DNA of 14,200 nt. Origin: an uncultured Chitinophaga sp. (GTDB lineage Bacteria > Bacteroidota > Bacteroidia > Chitinophagales > Chitinophagaceae). Shown piece by piece: positions 6,859 through 13,683 of this stretch. A model generated the notes under the pieces. It was not told the origin of the DNA. It was given only the letters and a program-made list of their open reading frames with translations, and did not search any database. The stretch spans positions 1-14,200 of the forward strand of contig NZ_CALNBI010000180.1 in the NCBI RefSeq assembly GCF_937874145.1, written 5' to 3'. Made by a program: the position numbers and the translations under genes. Positions within the stretch are counted from its first letter, which is position 1. Every line of letters starts with the position of its first letter.

Positions 6859-9249
6859 ATGTGGACGCGATTCAAAGCATGGGCCTATCGGAGAAGATGG
6901 CGGTTATCGATAGCGGCGTTGCTGCTGGCGGGATATTATTTCCTCCTGCCGCGGCAGCTGTTTACCGCGCCTACGTCTTTCGTGATCGAAGACGAGCGGG
7001 GCGACCTGATGGGCGCCGCCATCGCGAAGGACGGGCAGTGGCGGTTCCCGGCGGATAAAGATGTGCCGGAGAAATTCGCCAGATGCATCGTGGCATATGA
7101 GGATAAAAGGTTTTTTTATCACTGGGGGATCGATCCCGGCGCGTTGCTCCGCGCGGTGAAGCAGAACCTGGGCGGCGGAAGAGTGGTGAGCGGCGCCAGT
7201 ACCATCACCATGCAGGTCATCCGTTTGCACCGGAACAAGCCCCGCACGATCTGGCAGAAATTGGTGGAGATGACGATGGCCACGCGGCTGGAGTTCCGCT
7301 ATTCGAAAAAGTCCATTCTCGGATTATATGCAGGTAATGCGCCTTTCGGCGGAAATGTGGTAGGATTGGAAGCCGCTTCGTGGCGGTATTATGGAAGGAA
7401 GCCGGATCAATTGTCCTGGGCGGAAACGGCCACCCTGGCGGTATTGCCGAATAGTCCCGCCCTGATACACCCCGGCCGCAACCGCCAGCGCCTGCTTGAA
7501 AAGCGCAACGCCCTGCTGCATAAGCTCTGGAACAATGGCACTATCGACAGCGCCACCTGCGCCTTGTCCTGCATCGAGCCCCTTCCCGATAAACCACATC
7601 CCCTTCCCGAGTTCGCTCCGCACTTGCTGAGCCGATTCCGGCAGGAGTACCGCCTGCGGGGAGAAGATGGGCCTACCCGCCTCAAAACCACGATCGCCGG
7701 CGATCTCCAGCAAAACGTCATCGACATCGTCAACCGCCATCACCTGCAACTGAAAGCCAACGGCATTAACAACGCCGCCGCCCTCGTGCTGGACGTGGAA
7801 ACAGGGCACGCGCTGGCATACGTCGGCAACGTGTACCGCCCCGAAGACCCGGAGCTGGAAGCATATGTAGATATCATCCAGGCGCCGCGCAGCCCGGGCA
7901 GTACCTTGAAGCCCCTGCTTTACGCCGGCATGCTGAACGACGGGCTGATGCTGCCCAATACCCTCCTGCCCGACGTGCCCACGCATATCGCCGGGTACAC
8001 GCCGCAGAACTTCGACCAGGCATATGACGGTGGAGTTCCGGCATCGCGCGCCCTGGCGCGCTCGCTCAATATTCCCGCGGTGAAAACCCTGCAGCAGTAC
8101 CGCAGCGACCGTTTCCTCAACCTGCTGCGCCAGCTCGGCATCACCACCATGCGCAAGCCTGCCACCCATTACGGGCTGTCGATGATCCTCGGCGGCGGTG
8201 AAACGACGTTATGGGAACTGGCCGGCGTGTACGCCAGCCTGGCGCGCACGCTCCTGCACCAGGAGCAATACAACGGCAAATACGACACCGACGACTATCA
8301 TCCGCCGATGTACCGCAGCGGCGATAAAAAGCCCGCTCGGCACAACCTCACGCGCTTCGGCCTCCTCGACGCCGGCGCAATCTGGTATACCTTCAATGCC
8401 ATGGAAGAAGTGATGCGCCCCGGTGAAGAAATGCTTTGGCAGGCCTTCGCCTCCTCGAAACGCATCGCCTGGAAAACGGGCACCAGCTTCGGTTTTCGGG
8501 ACGGCTGGGCAGTGGGCGTAACGCCGCAGTTTGTCGTCGCCGTCTGGACCGGGAACGCCGATGGAGAAGGGCGCCCCGGGCTCACGGGCGTTTCCGCCGC
8601 AGCGCCCGTGATGTTCGATATTTTCAGGTTGTTGCCCAATACACTGCCGTTCCCCGTTCCCAACGATCATCTCAAAACCATCGCCGTGTGCCGGCAGAGC
8701 GGCTTCCGGGCCGGGGAATATTGCACTGACCGCGATTCGCTGCCCGTGCCGCAGGCGGGGCTTCGTTCGGCCGTATGCCCTTACCATCAGCTCATCCACC
8801 TCGACCCCTCGGGCAAATACCGCGTCACGGCGGATTGTGAGCAGCCGGACAGGATGTTGCACAAACCCTGGTTCGTACTGCCGCCCGCGATGGAATATTT
8901 CTACCGGGCCACGCATGCCTACGAACCCTTGCCGCCATATCTCCCCGGATGCGCCACGGAAGACCGTGGCCGCGCGATGGAGCTCATCTACCCCAGGCCC
9001 AACGCCCGCATTTACGTGCCTGTTGAGCTCGACGGCACCCTCGGCGAAACGGTCTTCAAAGCCACGCACCGTTCCCCCAACGCCAGGATCTTCTGGCACC
9101 TGGACGCGGAATTCGTGGGCGAGACGCGGGATTTCCACCAGCTGTCGTTCCGCCCGAAGGCCGGCAAGCACGTGCTGACGGTTGTAGACGAAGACGGGGA
9201 GCAGATCCGGCTGGATTTTGAAATCCTGGATAAGTCGAAGGATCAGTAA
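6859..9249 (+). CDS. pbpC: Penicillin-binding protein 1C (bifunctional GT51 / transpeptidase)
   Basis: This is a 796-residue class A penicillin-binding protein of the 1C type, which polymerises glycan from lipid II and carries a transpeptidase fold at the outer face of the inner membrane. A short basic N-terminus (WTRFKAWAYRRRWR) precedes a membrane anchor at about residues 15-33. The glycosyltransferase motifs are EDKRFFYHWG from Glu81 and GASTITMQ (112-119). The transpeptidase motifs are Ser348-x-x-Lys351, SLN (402-404) and Lys539-Thr-Gly. The C-terminal beta domain typical of PBP1C starts near residue 711. All catalytic motifs are intact and the length is normal. No other in-frame ATG upstream of 6859 exists before the macroglobulin stop, and later starts would remove the anchor. 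It follows the macroglobulin gene after 57 bases, and its last 7 bases overlap the end of rarA on the opposite strand. Confidence 0.96.
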   Translation: MWTRFKAWAYRRRWRLSIAALLLAGYYFLLPRQLFTAPTSFVIEDERGDLMGAAIAKDGQWRFPADKDVPEKFARCIVAYEDKRFFYHWGIDPGALLRAVKQNLGGGRVVSGASTITMQVIRLHRNKPRTIWQKLVEMTMATRLEFRYSKKSILGLYAGNAPFGGNVVGLEAASWRYYGRKPDQLSWAETATLAVLPNSPALIHPGRNRQRLLEKRNALLHKLWNNGTIDSATCALSCIEPLPDKPHPLPEFAPHLLSRFRQEYRLRGEDGPTRLKTTIAGDLQQNVIDIVNRHHLQLKANGINNAAALVLDVETGHALAYVGNVYRPEDPELEAYVDIIQAPRSPGSTLKPLLYAGMLNDGLMLPNTLLPDVPTHIAGYTPQNFDQAYDGGVPASRALARSLNIPAVKTLQQYRSDRFLNLLRQLGITTMRKPATHYGLSMILGGGETTLWELAGVYASLARTLLHQEQYNGKYDTDDYHPPMYRSGDKKPARHNLTRFGLLDAGAIWYTFNAMEEVMRPGEEMLWQAFASSKRIAWKTGTSFGFRDGWAVGVTPQFVVAVWTGNADGEGRPGLTGVSAAAPVMFDIFRLLPNTLPFPVPNDHLKTIAVCRQSGFRAGEYCTDRDSLPVPQAGLRSAVCPYHQLIHLDPSGKYRVTADCEQPDRMLHKPWFVLPPAMEYFYRATHAYEPLPPYLPGCATEDRGRAMELIYPRPNARIYVPVELDGTLGETVFKATHRSPNARIFWHLDAEFVGETRDFHQLSFRPKAGKHVLTVVDEDGEQIRLDFEILDKSKDQ

Positions 9250-10502
9250 TTGTATTTTTCTTTCCACAACGCCTTGAGGTAGCGGCGGAGCTCATCTTCC
9301 CGGGGATTGCTTCCCGGGTCGTAGAACCGTGTGCCGGCGATCGCGTCGGGGAGGTATTCCTGTTCGGAGAAATTGTTCTGGAAGTCGTGGGAATAGCGGT
9401 AACCTTTGCCGTAGCCCTGTTGTTTCATGAGTTTGGTGGGCGCGTTGCGGATATGCAGCGGAACGGGCAGGTCGCCGGTTTGGCCCACTACGCTCTGCGC
9501 CGTATTGATCGCCATGTAGGAAGCGTTGCTTTTGGGGGAAGAGGCGAGGTAAGTGGCGCATTGCGACAGGATGATCCGTGCTTCGGGGTTGCCGATAACG
9601 GTCACGGCCTGGAAGCAGCTGGTGGCGAGCAGGAGCGCGTTGGGATTGGCGTTGCCGATGTCTTCAGAGGCTGAAATAACGAGCCTCCGGGCGATGAACT
9701 TGATGTCTTCCCCGCCGGCCAGCATGCGGGCGAGCCAGTACACGGCCCCGTTGGGATCGCTGCCGCGGATGGATTTGATGAAGGCGGAGATGATATCGTA
9801 ATGCTGTTCGCCGGTTTTATCGTAGAGGGCCACGCGCTGCTGCGCGATGTCCATTACTTTTTCGTTGTTGACGATGATGGGGGATTCGCCTTGCAGGGAG
9901 TCCACCACGAGCTCGAAGAGGTTGAGCAGCTTGCGGGCGTCGCCGCCGGAGATGTTGAAAAGGGCTTCGGTTTCCTGGAGCTCGATGGTTTTGCCGGCGA
10001 GCCAGGCGTCTTTCTGCATGGCGATGCGCAGCAGTTTGAGGAGCTCTTCCGGGCCGAGGGGCTTCAGCACATACACCTGGCTCCGGGAGAGCAGGGCCGC
10101 GTTGACTTCGAAAGAGGGATTTTCGGTGGTGGCGCCGATGAGGGTGATGATCCCTTTCTCCACGGCGCCCAGCAAGGCATCCTGCTGGGATTTGTTGAAC
10201 CGGTGGATCTCGTCGATGAACAATACCGCATGGCGGCTTTTGGCCAGGTCGATCACTTCCCGGATATCCTTCACGCCGGAAGAAATGGCGCTGAGTGTGT
10301 AGAAAGGCACCTGGAGGGTATGCGCGATGATGTTGGCGATGGTGGTTTTACCCACGCCCGGAGGGCCCCACAGGATCATGGAGGGGATTTTTCCCGCTTC
10401 GATGGCTTTCCGCAGGATGCTGCCCTGGCCGGTCAGGTGCTCCTGCCCCACGAGGTCGTCCAGCGTTTCCGGACGGAGTCTTTCTGCCAATGGTGCGCGC
10501 AT
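9243..10502 (-). CDS. rarA: Replication-associated recombination protein A (AAA+ ATPase, RarA/MgsA)
   Basis: This 419-residue AAA+ ATPase of the RarA/MgsA/WRNIP1 family acts at stalled or gapped replication forks and resembles clamp-loader subunits; in E. coli it interacts with SSB. The start MRAPLAERLRPETLDDLVGQEHL is the characteristic family opening. Walker A is GPPGVGKT (46-53). Walker B is LFIDEIHRF with Asp97-Glu98. Sensor 1 lies in GATTEN (123-128) and the arginine finger in SRS (Arg140). The C-terminal half, with YWLARMLAGGEDIKFIARR and ASEDIGNANP, matches the tetramerisation and lid region, ending near the family's usual length. AAGGA sits very close to the ATG. The gene starts 13 bases after a small membrane-protein gene, a probable two-gene operon. 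It converges with pbpC, sharing 7 bases; I see no separate terminator for either. Confidence 0.97.
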   Translation of the reverse strand: MRAPLAERLRPETLDDLVGQEHLTGQGSILRKAIEAGKIPSMILWGPPGVGKTTIANIIAHTLQVPFYTLSAISSGVKDIREVIDLAKSRHAVLFIDEIHRFNKSQQDALLGAVEKGIITLIGATTENPSFEVNAALLSRSQVYVLKPLGPEELLKLLRIAMQKDAWLAGKTIELQETEALFNISGGDARKLLNLFELVVDSLQGESPIIVNNEKVMDIAQQRVALYDKTGEQHYDIISAFIKSIRGSDPNGAVYWLARMLAGGEDIKFIARRLVISASEDIGNANPNALLLATSCFQAVTVIGNPEARIILSQCATYLASSPKSNASYMAINTAQSVVGQTGDLPVPLHIRNAPTKLMKQQGYGKGYRYSHDFQNNFSEQEYLPDAIAGTRFYDPGSNPREDELRRYLKALWKEKYNY

Positions 10503-10515
10503 GGTCCTTTTTTAA

Positions 10516-11043
10516 TTATACGTCGAAGAATTTTTCGTTTTTCTCAGCTTCTTCCCGGTCTTTCTTCCATTTATTGAGGAAAAAGCTGGAAAGGACGCAG
10601 TTGATGGCAATGGCCGCGGCGTGGATGCCGAACAGGATATTGATCATGCGCATCATCGTGCTGATGAGGGTTTCTTTCGTATACCCGGAATCTTTCGGCA
10701 CTTCCCCGATGGGCCACATCTGTTGCAGTTCCGCGGGCGTCAGCCGGTTCATCTGGATCAATACGGACATGAAGTACATCGCGTACAGAAAAGCCAGCAC
10801 GCTCAGGATGATCATCTGCCTGGGGAAACCCTCCGGCAGCGGCGCGCCCGGATGGTTCAGGGTGCGTTGCAGCCTCAGGCAATAGTAGTTGTGAAAGATC
10901 GCCGTCGCATACATCATCAGCATCATGAGTGCCGGTATAGATGGGCTGAACAGGGTCGATATCAATACAAATACCGCCAGCAGGCTCAATGAGATAATAT
11001 TACCCCAGGTCAGAAACCGAAATAGTCCAAACAGAAGATTCAT
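10516..11043 (-). CDS. Hypothetical four-helix membrane protein upstream of rarA
   Basis: I do not recognise this 175-residue protein. It has four likely membrane helices at about residues 14-32, 36-56, 76-97 and 134-156. Loops between helices 1-2 and 2-3 are short. The longer 3-4 loop (about 98-133) contains TPAELQQMWP. The C-terminal tail from 157 is strongly charged (KWKKDREEAEKNEKFF) and probably cytoplasmic. There is no signal peptidase site, metal-binding cluster or enzyme motif. A purine-rich GGAAAAGG lies right against the ATG. The composition is an ordinary membrane-protein one with many Met and Leu residues, so I take the gene as real: the frame is well closed, it has a good promoter at 11068-11097, and it is tightly spaced to rarA (13 bases). 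Function unknown; the link to rarA may only reflect shared transcription. Confidence 0.8.
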   Translation of the reverse strand: MNLLFGLFRFLTWGNIISLSLLAVFVLISTLFSPSIPALMMLMMYATAIFHNYYCLRLQRTLNHPGAPLPEGFPRQMIILSVLAFLYAMYFMSVLIQMNRLTPAELQQMWPIGEVPKDSGYTKETLISTMMRMINILFGIHAAAIAINCVLSSFFLNKWKKDREEAEKNEKFFDV

Positions 11044-11067
11044 CCTTTTCCACTTTTTTAGTCACTG

Positions 11068-11097
11068 CAAACCTACGAATTTACCATTTAACACAAA
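11068..11097 (-). promoter_or_regulatory. Bacteroidota-type promoter for the membrane protein-rarA operon
   Basis: On the minus strand, TTTG (11097-11094) is followed after 18 bases by TAGGTTTG (11075-11068). This matches the known Bacteroidota consensus of a -33 TTTG and a -7 TAnnTTTG at every defined position. Transcription would start near 11063, giving a leader of about 20 bases before the ATG at 11043. The motif is seen; activity is inferred. Confidence 0.6.
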
Positions 11098-11125
11098 CCC
11101 CGCGCCGTAAGTGCCAAATCTTCGA

Positions 11126-11133
11126 TAAATTTA
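11126..11133 (+). promoter_or_regulatory. Weak -7 promoter candidate for the M13 peptidase gene
   Basis: TAAATTTA matches the Bacteroidota -7 element TAnnTTTG except for the last base, 19 bases before the peptidase ATG. I do not see a convincing TTTG at the expected upstream distance, so this is a tentative call. It lies in the 109-base divergent gap shared with the membrane protein-rarA promoter. Confidence 0.25.
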
Positions 11134-11152
11134 ATCATCTAAACCTGAGCAT

Positions 11153-13189
11153 ATGCTATCACTTAACACCTCCGCCAGGCGCATGACGGCCGGCCTCCTG
11201 CTGGCTATTGCGGCCGCGGGGCCCGCCGCCGCACAAAAAGTGCCGGCATTCGATAATTCTTCTCTCGACAAGAGCATTAAACCCTGCCACGACTTCGACG
11301 GCTTCGCCAACCAGGGCTGGAAGAAAAACAACCCGATCCCCGGCACCGAAAGCCGCTGGGGCGCATTCAACATCCTCGACCGGGAAAATAAGGAAGTCCG
11401 CCTCAAAGGCATCATCCACGAAATCGCCGGCAAATCCGGCCTCGCCAAAGGCAGCGAAGAACAACAGATAGCCGATTATTACGCCTCTTTCCTCGACACC
11501 GCCACCATCGAAAAACGCGGCATCACCCCGCTGAAAATGTGGATCAGCAGAATCGACAATATCAAAAACCTGAACGACTGGGCGATTGTGTCGGGCGAGC
11601 TCAACGCCATCGGCGTCAGCTCCTGGGCCGGTTTTGGCGTGGAAGGCGACCTGAAAGACAGTAAGGTGAATGCCGTGTACGGCGGGCAGGACGGCCTCAG
11701 CCTCGGGGAGCGTTCCTATTACGACCGTACCGACGAAAGCACCCAGAACGTGCGGAAGGAATTCGTAGGGCACGTGGATAAGATGTTCGCCCTCGCCGGG
11801 TTTACTGAAAAGAACCCCGGGCAAACGATCCTCGCTTTCGAAACGGCGCTGGCCAAGCTCCAGCTGACCAACGTCGAGCTCCGCGACCCCGTGAAGACCT
11901 ACAATAAGATCGCATTCACCGAGCTCCGCACCCTGGCGCCGGAATTCGACTGGAACGGTTTCGCCACCGTGCAGGGCATCCGTACCGATACGCTGGTTTT
12001 GCAGAACAAGGCGTATGTGACCAACGGCGCCAAGCTGCTGAAAGCCACGCCGCTGCAAACGCTGAAAACTTACACGAAATTCAAGCTGTTGAGCACTTTC
12101 GCGGGATTCCTGCCGAAGCAGTTCGATAACGAAGACTTCCGCTTCTTTGCCACGGTGATGACCGGCCGAAAAGCACAGCGCCCCCGTGTAGACCGCGCCA
12201 TCCGTTCCGCCGACGGCGTATTGGGTATGCCGCTGGGTAAGCTTTTTGCAGAGAAATATTTCCCCGAATCCAGCAAGCAGAAGGTGTCCGACATGATCGA
12301 GAACGTGCGCACGGTGTATGGCGAGCGCATCGACCAGCTCGCCTGGATGAGCCCGGAAACCAAGCAGATGGCCCACAAGAAATTGAAAGCCTTCACGTAT
12401 AAGATCGGTTATCCCGACAACTGGAAAGATTATTCGGAGATCGATATCCGCCGCGATCAGCTGGTGGAAAACATCATCAGCGCCAATAAATTCAAGAATA
12501 AAGAAAAGGTGGAGAAGATCGGCAAGCCGGTGGATAAATCCGAATGGCTTATGACGCCGCAGACGGTGAACGCGTATTACAACCCGCTGAACAACGAGAT
12601 CGTGTTCCCTGCGGGCATCCTGCAGCCGCCGTTCTTTAATCCCGACGCCGACGATGCGATCAATTACGGTGGTATTATCGCCGTGATCGGCCACGAGTTT
12701 ACCCATGGCTTCGACGACCAGGGCTCGCAATTCGACGCGGAGGGCAACCTCCAGAACTGGTGGACCGAAGCCGACCGCAAAAATTTCGACGGCCTGGCGA
12801 AGCGTTACATCGATTACTTCGGTGGCCTGGAACCTTTGCCTGGCTTCAAGATCAACGGCGCGCTCACGATCGGTGAGAACATTGCCGACCTGGGCGGGCT
12901 CACGCTGGCGTACTACGCGTTGAAAAAATCTTTCGAAGGGAAGACGGAACCCGCTCCCATCGATGGCTTCAGCTGGCAGCAACGTTTCTTCCTCGGCTGG
13001 GCGCAGGTATGGCACGCCAATATCACGGATGCCGCATTGCGCAACCAGATACAGACGGACCCGCATAGCCCGGCACGTTACCGGATTAACGGGCCCATGC
13101 CGCACCTGAAAGAATTCCACGATGCATTCAAATGCAGCGAAGGCGATGCCATGGTGCTCCCTGCCTCGCAGCGCGTGGTGATCTGGTAA
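11153..13189 (+). CDS. Secreted M13 family zinc metallopeptidase (neprilysin/PepO-like)
   Basis: This 678-residue zinc endopeptidase of family M13 cleaves oligopeptides, probably in the periplasm or outside the cell. A signal peptide runs from the ATG (basic ARRM, then a hydrophobic Ala/Leu core) to a likely cut after PAAA at residue 27; the internal ATG at 11183 would lose the basic part, so I keep 11153. The mature N-terminus has the family motif PCHDFDGFANQGW. The substrate-binding NAYYNP starts at Asn473. The zinc site is HEFTH (His514, catalytic Glu515, His518), and the third ligand, Glu575, lies in ENIADLGG with Asp579. The C-terminus ends FKCSEGDAM...VVIW, as is usual for the family. 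I find only two cysteines, Cys45 and Cys661, likely a disulfide in the mature protein. Length is normal. A terminator follows 27 bases after the stop, and the gene appears monocistronic. Confidence 0.96.
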   Translation: MLSLNTSARRMTAGLLLAIAAAGPAAAQKVPAFDNSSLDKSIKPCHDFDGFANQGWKKNNPIPGTESRWGAFNILDRENKEVRLKGIIHEIAGKSGLAKGSEEQQIADYYASFLDTATIEKRGITPLKMWISRIDNIKNLNDWAIVSGELNAIGVSSWAGFGVEGDLKDSKVNAVYGGQDGLSLGERSYYDRTDESTQNVRKEFVGHVDKMFALAGFTEKNPGQTILAFETALAKLQLTNVELRDPVKTYNKIAFTELRTLAPEFDWNGFATVQGIRTDTLVLQNKAYVTNGAKLLKATPLQTLKTYTKFKLLSTFAGFLPKQFDNEDFRFFATVMTGRKAQRPRVDRAIRSADGVLGMPLGKLFAEKYFPESSKQKVSDMIENVRTVYGERIDQLAWMSPETKQMAHKKLKAFTYKIGYPDNWKDYSEIDIRRDQLVENIISANKFKNKEKVEKIGKPVDKSEWLMTPQTVNAYYNPLNNEIVFPAGILQPPFFNPDADDAINYGGIIAVIGHEFTHGFDDQGSQFDAEGNLQNWWTEADRKNFDGLAKRYIDYFGGLEPLPGFKINGALTIGENIADLGGLTLAYYALKKSFEGKTEPAPIDGFSWQQRFFLGWAQVWHANITDAALRNQIQTDPHSPARYRINGPMPHLKEFHDAFKCSEGDAMVLPASQRVVIW

Positions 13190-13216
13190 TTTCAGGCACA
13201 TTTGGAAAAAAGATAT

Positions 13217-13249
13217 AACGGCCGGGGGAAGTCTCCCCGGCCGTTTTTT
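13217..13249 (+). terminator. Rho-independent terminator of the M13 peptidase gene
   Basis: An 11-bp stem pairs AACGGCCGGGG (13217-13227) with CCCCGGCCGTT (13235-13245), closing a 7-base loop, and runs into six T (13244-13249). An A-rich stretch just before the stem could allow weak termination from the other side too, though no minus-strand gene is seen there. Confidence 0.9.
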
Positions 13250-13333
13250 GTATGGTATTTTGACGGAATTTGGTAAGATGACAGAAATGGGGGACAAAAA
13301 ACAGGAGTTTTTGACGCTGGGATTACGATTGTT

Positions 13334-13347
13334 GCGTAGTTCTACGC
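13334..13347. promoter_or_regulatory. Operator-like palindrome
   Basis: GCGTAG and CTACGC form perfect 6-base arms around TT. It could be a binding site for a dimeric regulator or a small hairpin. It lies about 340 bases before the fucosidase ATG, far for a classic operator, and no regulator gene is in the window. Confidence 0.3.
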
Positions 13348-13361
13348 CGATGATTTTCGGT

Positions 13362-13375
13362 ATTAATACGCTTTC
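13362..13375 (+). repeat. 14-base direct repeat, copy 1
   Basis: ATTAATACGCTTTC occurs here and again, identically, at 13544-13557, 182 bases later in the same gene-free interval. It is not a palindrome. This copy follows the 13334-13347 palindrome by 14 bases. Confidence 0.7.
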
Positions 13376-13440
13376 CTAACAATTTGAAAAACTTGACCTT
13401 TGAGACTGGATCTCATGGTTCATCAGTCATCCATAAGACC

Positions 13441-13526
13441 CATCGGCCTGTCCACCGTTGTAACCCCAAATTTTTCCCCTGGAGGCCGGTGCAGGTTCCC
13501 GTACTACCTGTGCCGGCGCCAACGGT
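13441..13526 (+). other. Candidate structured RNA segment (nested and alternative stems)
   Basis: The segment can form an outer 7-bp stem, ACCGTTG (13454-13460) with CAACGGT (13520-13526). Inside is an 11-bp stem, 13485-13495 with 13507-13517, including two adjacent G-U pairs, around an 11-base loop. A different 9-bp stem, 13441-13449 with 13483-13491 (one G-U pair), uses the same bases as the inner stem, so the two exclude each other. A pyrimidine-rich tract (13526-13541) follows. This could be a leader with switching behaviour, an independent small RNA, or chance pairing in GC-rich DNA. I cannot match it to a known RNA family. The strand is assumed from the fucosidase gene. Confidence 0.35.
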
Positions 13527-13543
13527 TCTTCCTCTTTCCCCTG

Positions 13544-13557
13544 ATTAATACGCTTTC
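13544..13557 (+). repeat. 14-base direct repeat, copy 2
   Basis: This is identical to the copy at 13362-13375. It lies 126 bases before the fucosidase ATG and just after the candidate structured RNA. Copies are each followed, 7 or 5 bases later, by TTTG, but flanking bases otherwise differ, which argues against a simple longer duplication. Confidence 0.7.
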
Positions 13558-13657
13558 GAGAGTTTGTTTTCCCGCGAAGGGGAAACGTTTGCACCTGCCC
13601 GCGCAAATACTATCAGTAACCGCCAAATAACTGCAATCGCGGGGCAAGCGGCTTTGT

Positions 13658-13665
13658 TATACTTG
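13658..13665 (+). promoter_or_regulatory. Weak -7 promoter candidate for the fucosidase gene
   Basis: TATACTTG differs from TAnnTTTG at one position and lies 18 bases before the ATG, which would give a very short leader. No TTTG is seen at the expected -33 distance. If this were the true promoter, the structures further upstream would not be in the fucosidase mRNA. Confidence 0.25.
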
Positions 13666-13683
13666 CAGTAAATTCCTACAGTT

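Larger units (their letters stand above)
13250..13683. other. Gene-free interval before the fucosidase gene
   Basis: I find no credible gene here. A 76-codon frame at 13400-13630 (+) has no recognisable domain and an unlikely Pro/Arg/Phe-rich composition. What can be seen: a palindrome (13334-13347), a 14-base direct repeat (13362 and 13544), a small hairpin TGAGA/TCTCA (13401-13415), a larger set of pairings (13441-13526), and a hairpin TTTCCC/GGGAAA (13568-13585). A second weak promoter candidate is TTTG (13563-13566), 17 bases, then AACGTTTG (13584-13591). The interval probably carries the fucosidase control region and possibly a small RNA. Confidence 0.6.

Noticed and set aside
6859..7098. 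A pbpC start downstream of 6859, to escape the hairpin
   Set aside because: Later starts would delete the basic N-terminus and the membrane anchor that PBP1C proteins carry. The sequence from 6859 looks like a normal PBP1C opening.
7324..9267. Minus-strand frames of 281 and 352 codons opposite pbpC
   Set aside because: Both are in the in-register antisense phase of pbpC, whose catalytic motifs are all intact on the plus strand. They are shadows.
9801..10577. A 258-codon plus-strand frame opposite rarA
   Set aside because: It is the in-register antisense of rarA, runs past the rarA start into the next gene, and has no domain resemblance.
11159..13297. A 712-codon open frame on the minus strand opposite the M13 peptidase
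   Set aside because: It has the same in-register antisense explanation. It also crosses the rho-independent terminator at 13217-13249, and its product shows no known motif.
13362..13557. The 14-base repeats as ends of an insertion sequence
   Set aside because: There is no transposase, the repeats are direct, no terminal inverted repeats flank them, and the interior is only 168 bases. It is kept only as an open question about a small non-autonomous element.
13400..13630. A 76-codon plus-strand frame in the gap before the fucosidase gene
   Set aside because: Its product is Pro/Arg/Phe/Cys-rich with no domain. The frame covers one copy of the direct repeat and the candidate RNA stems, and it lacks a convincing promoter or ribosome site. 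I cannot fully exclude a small protein.
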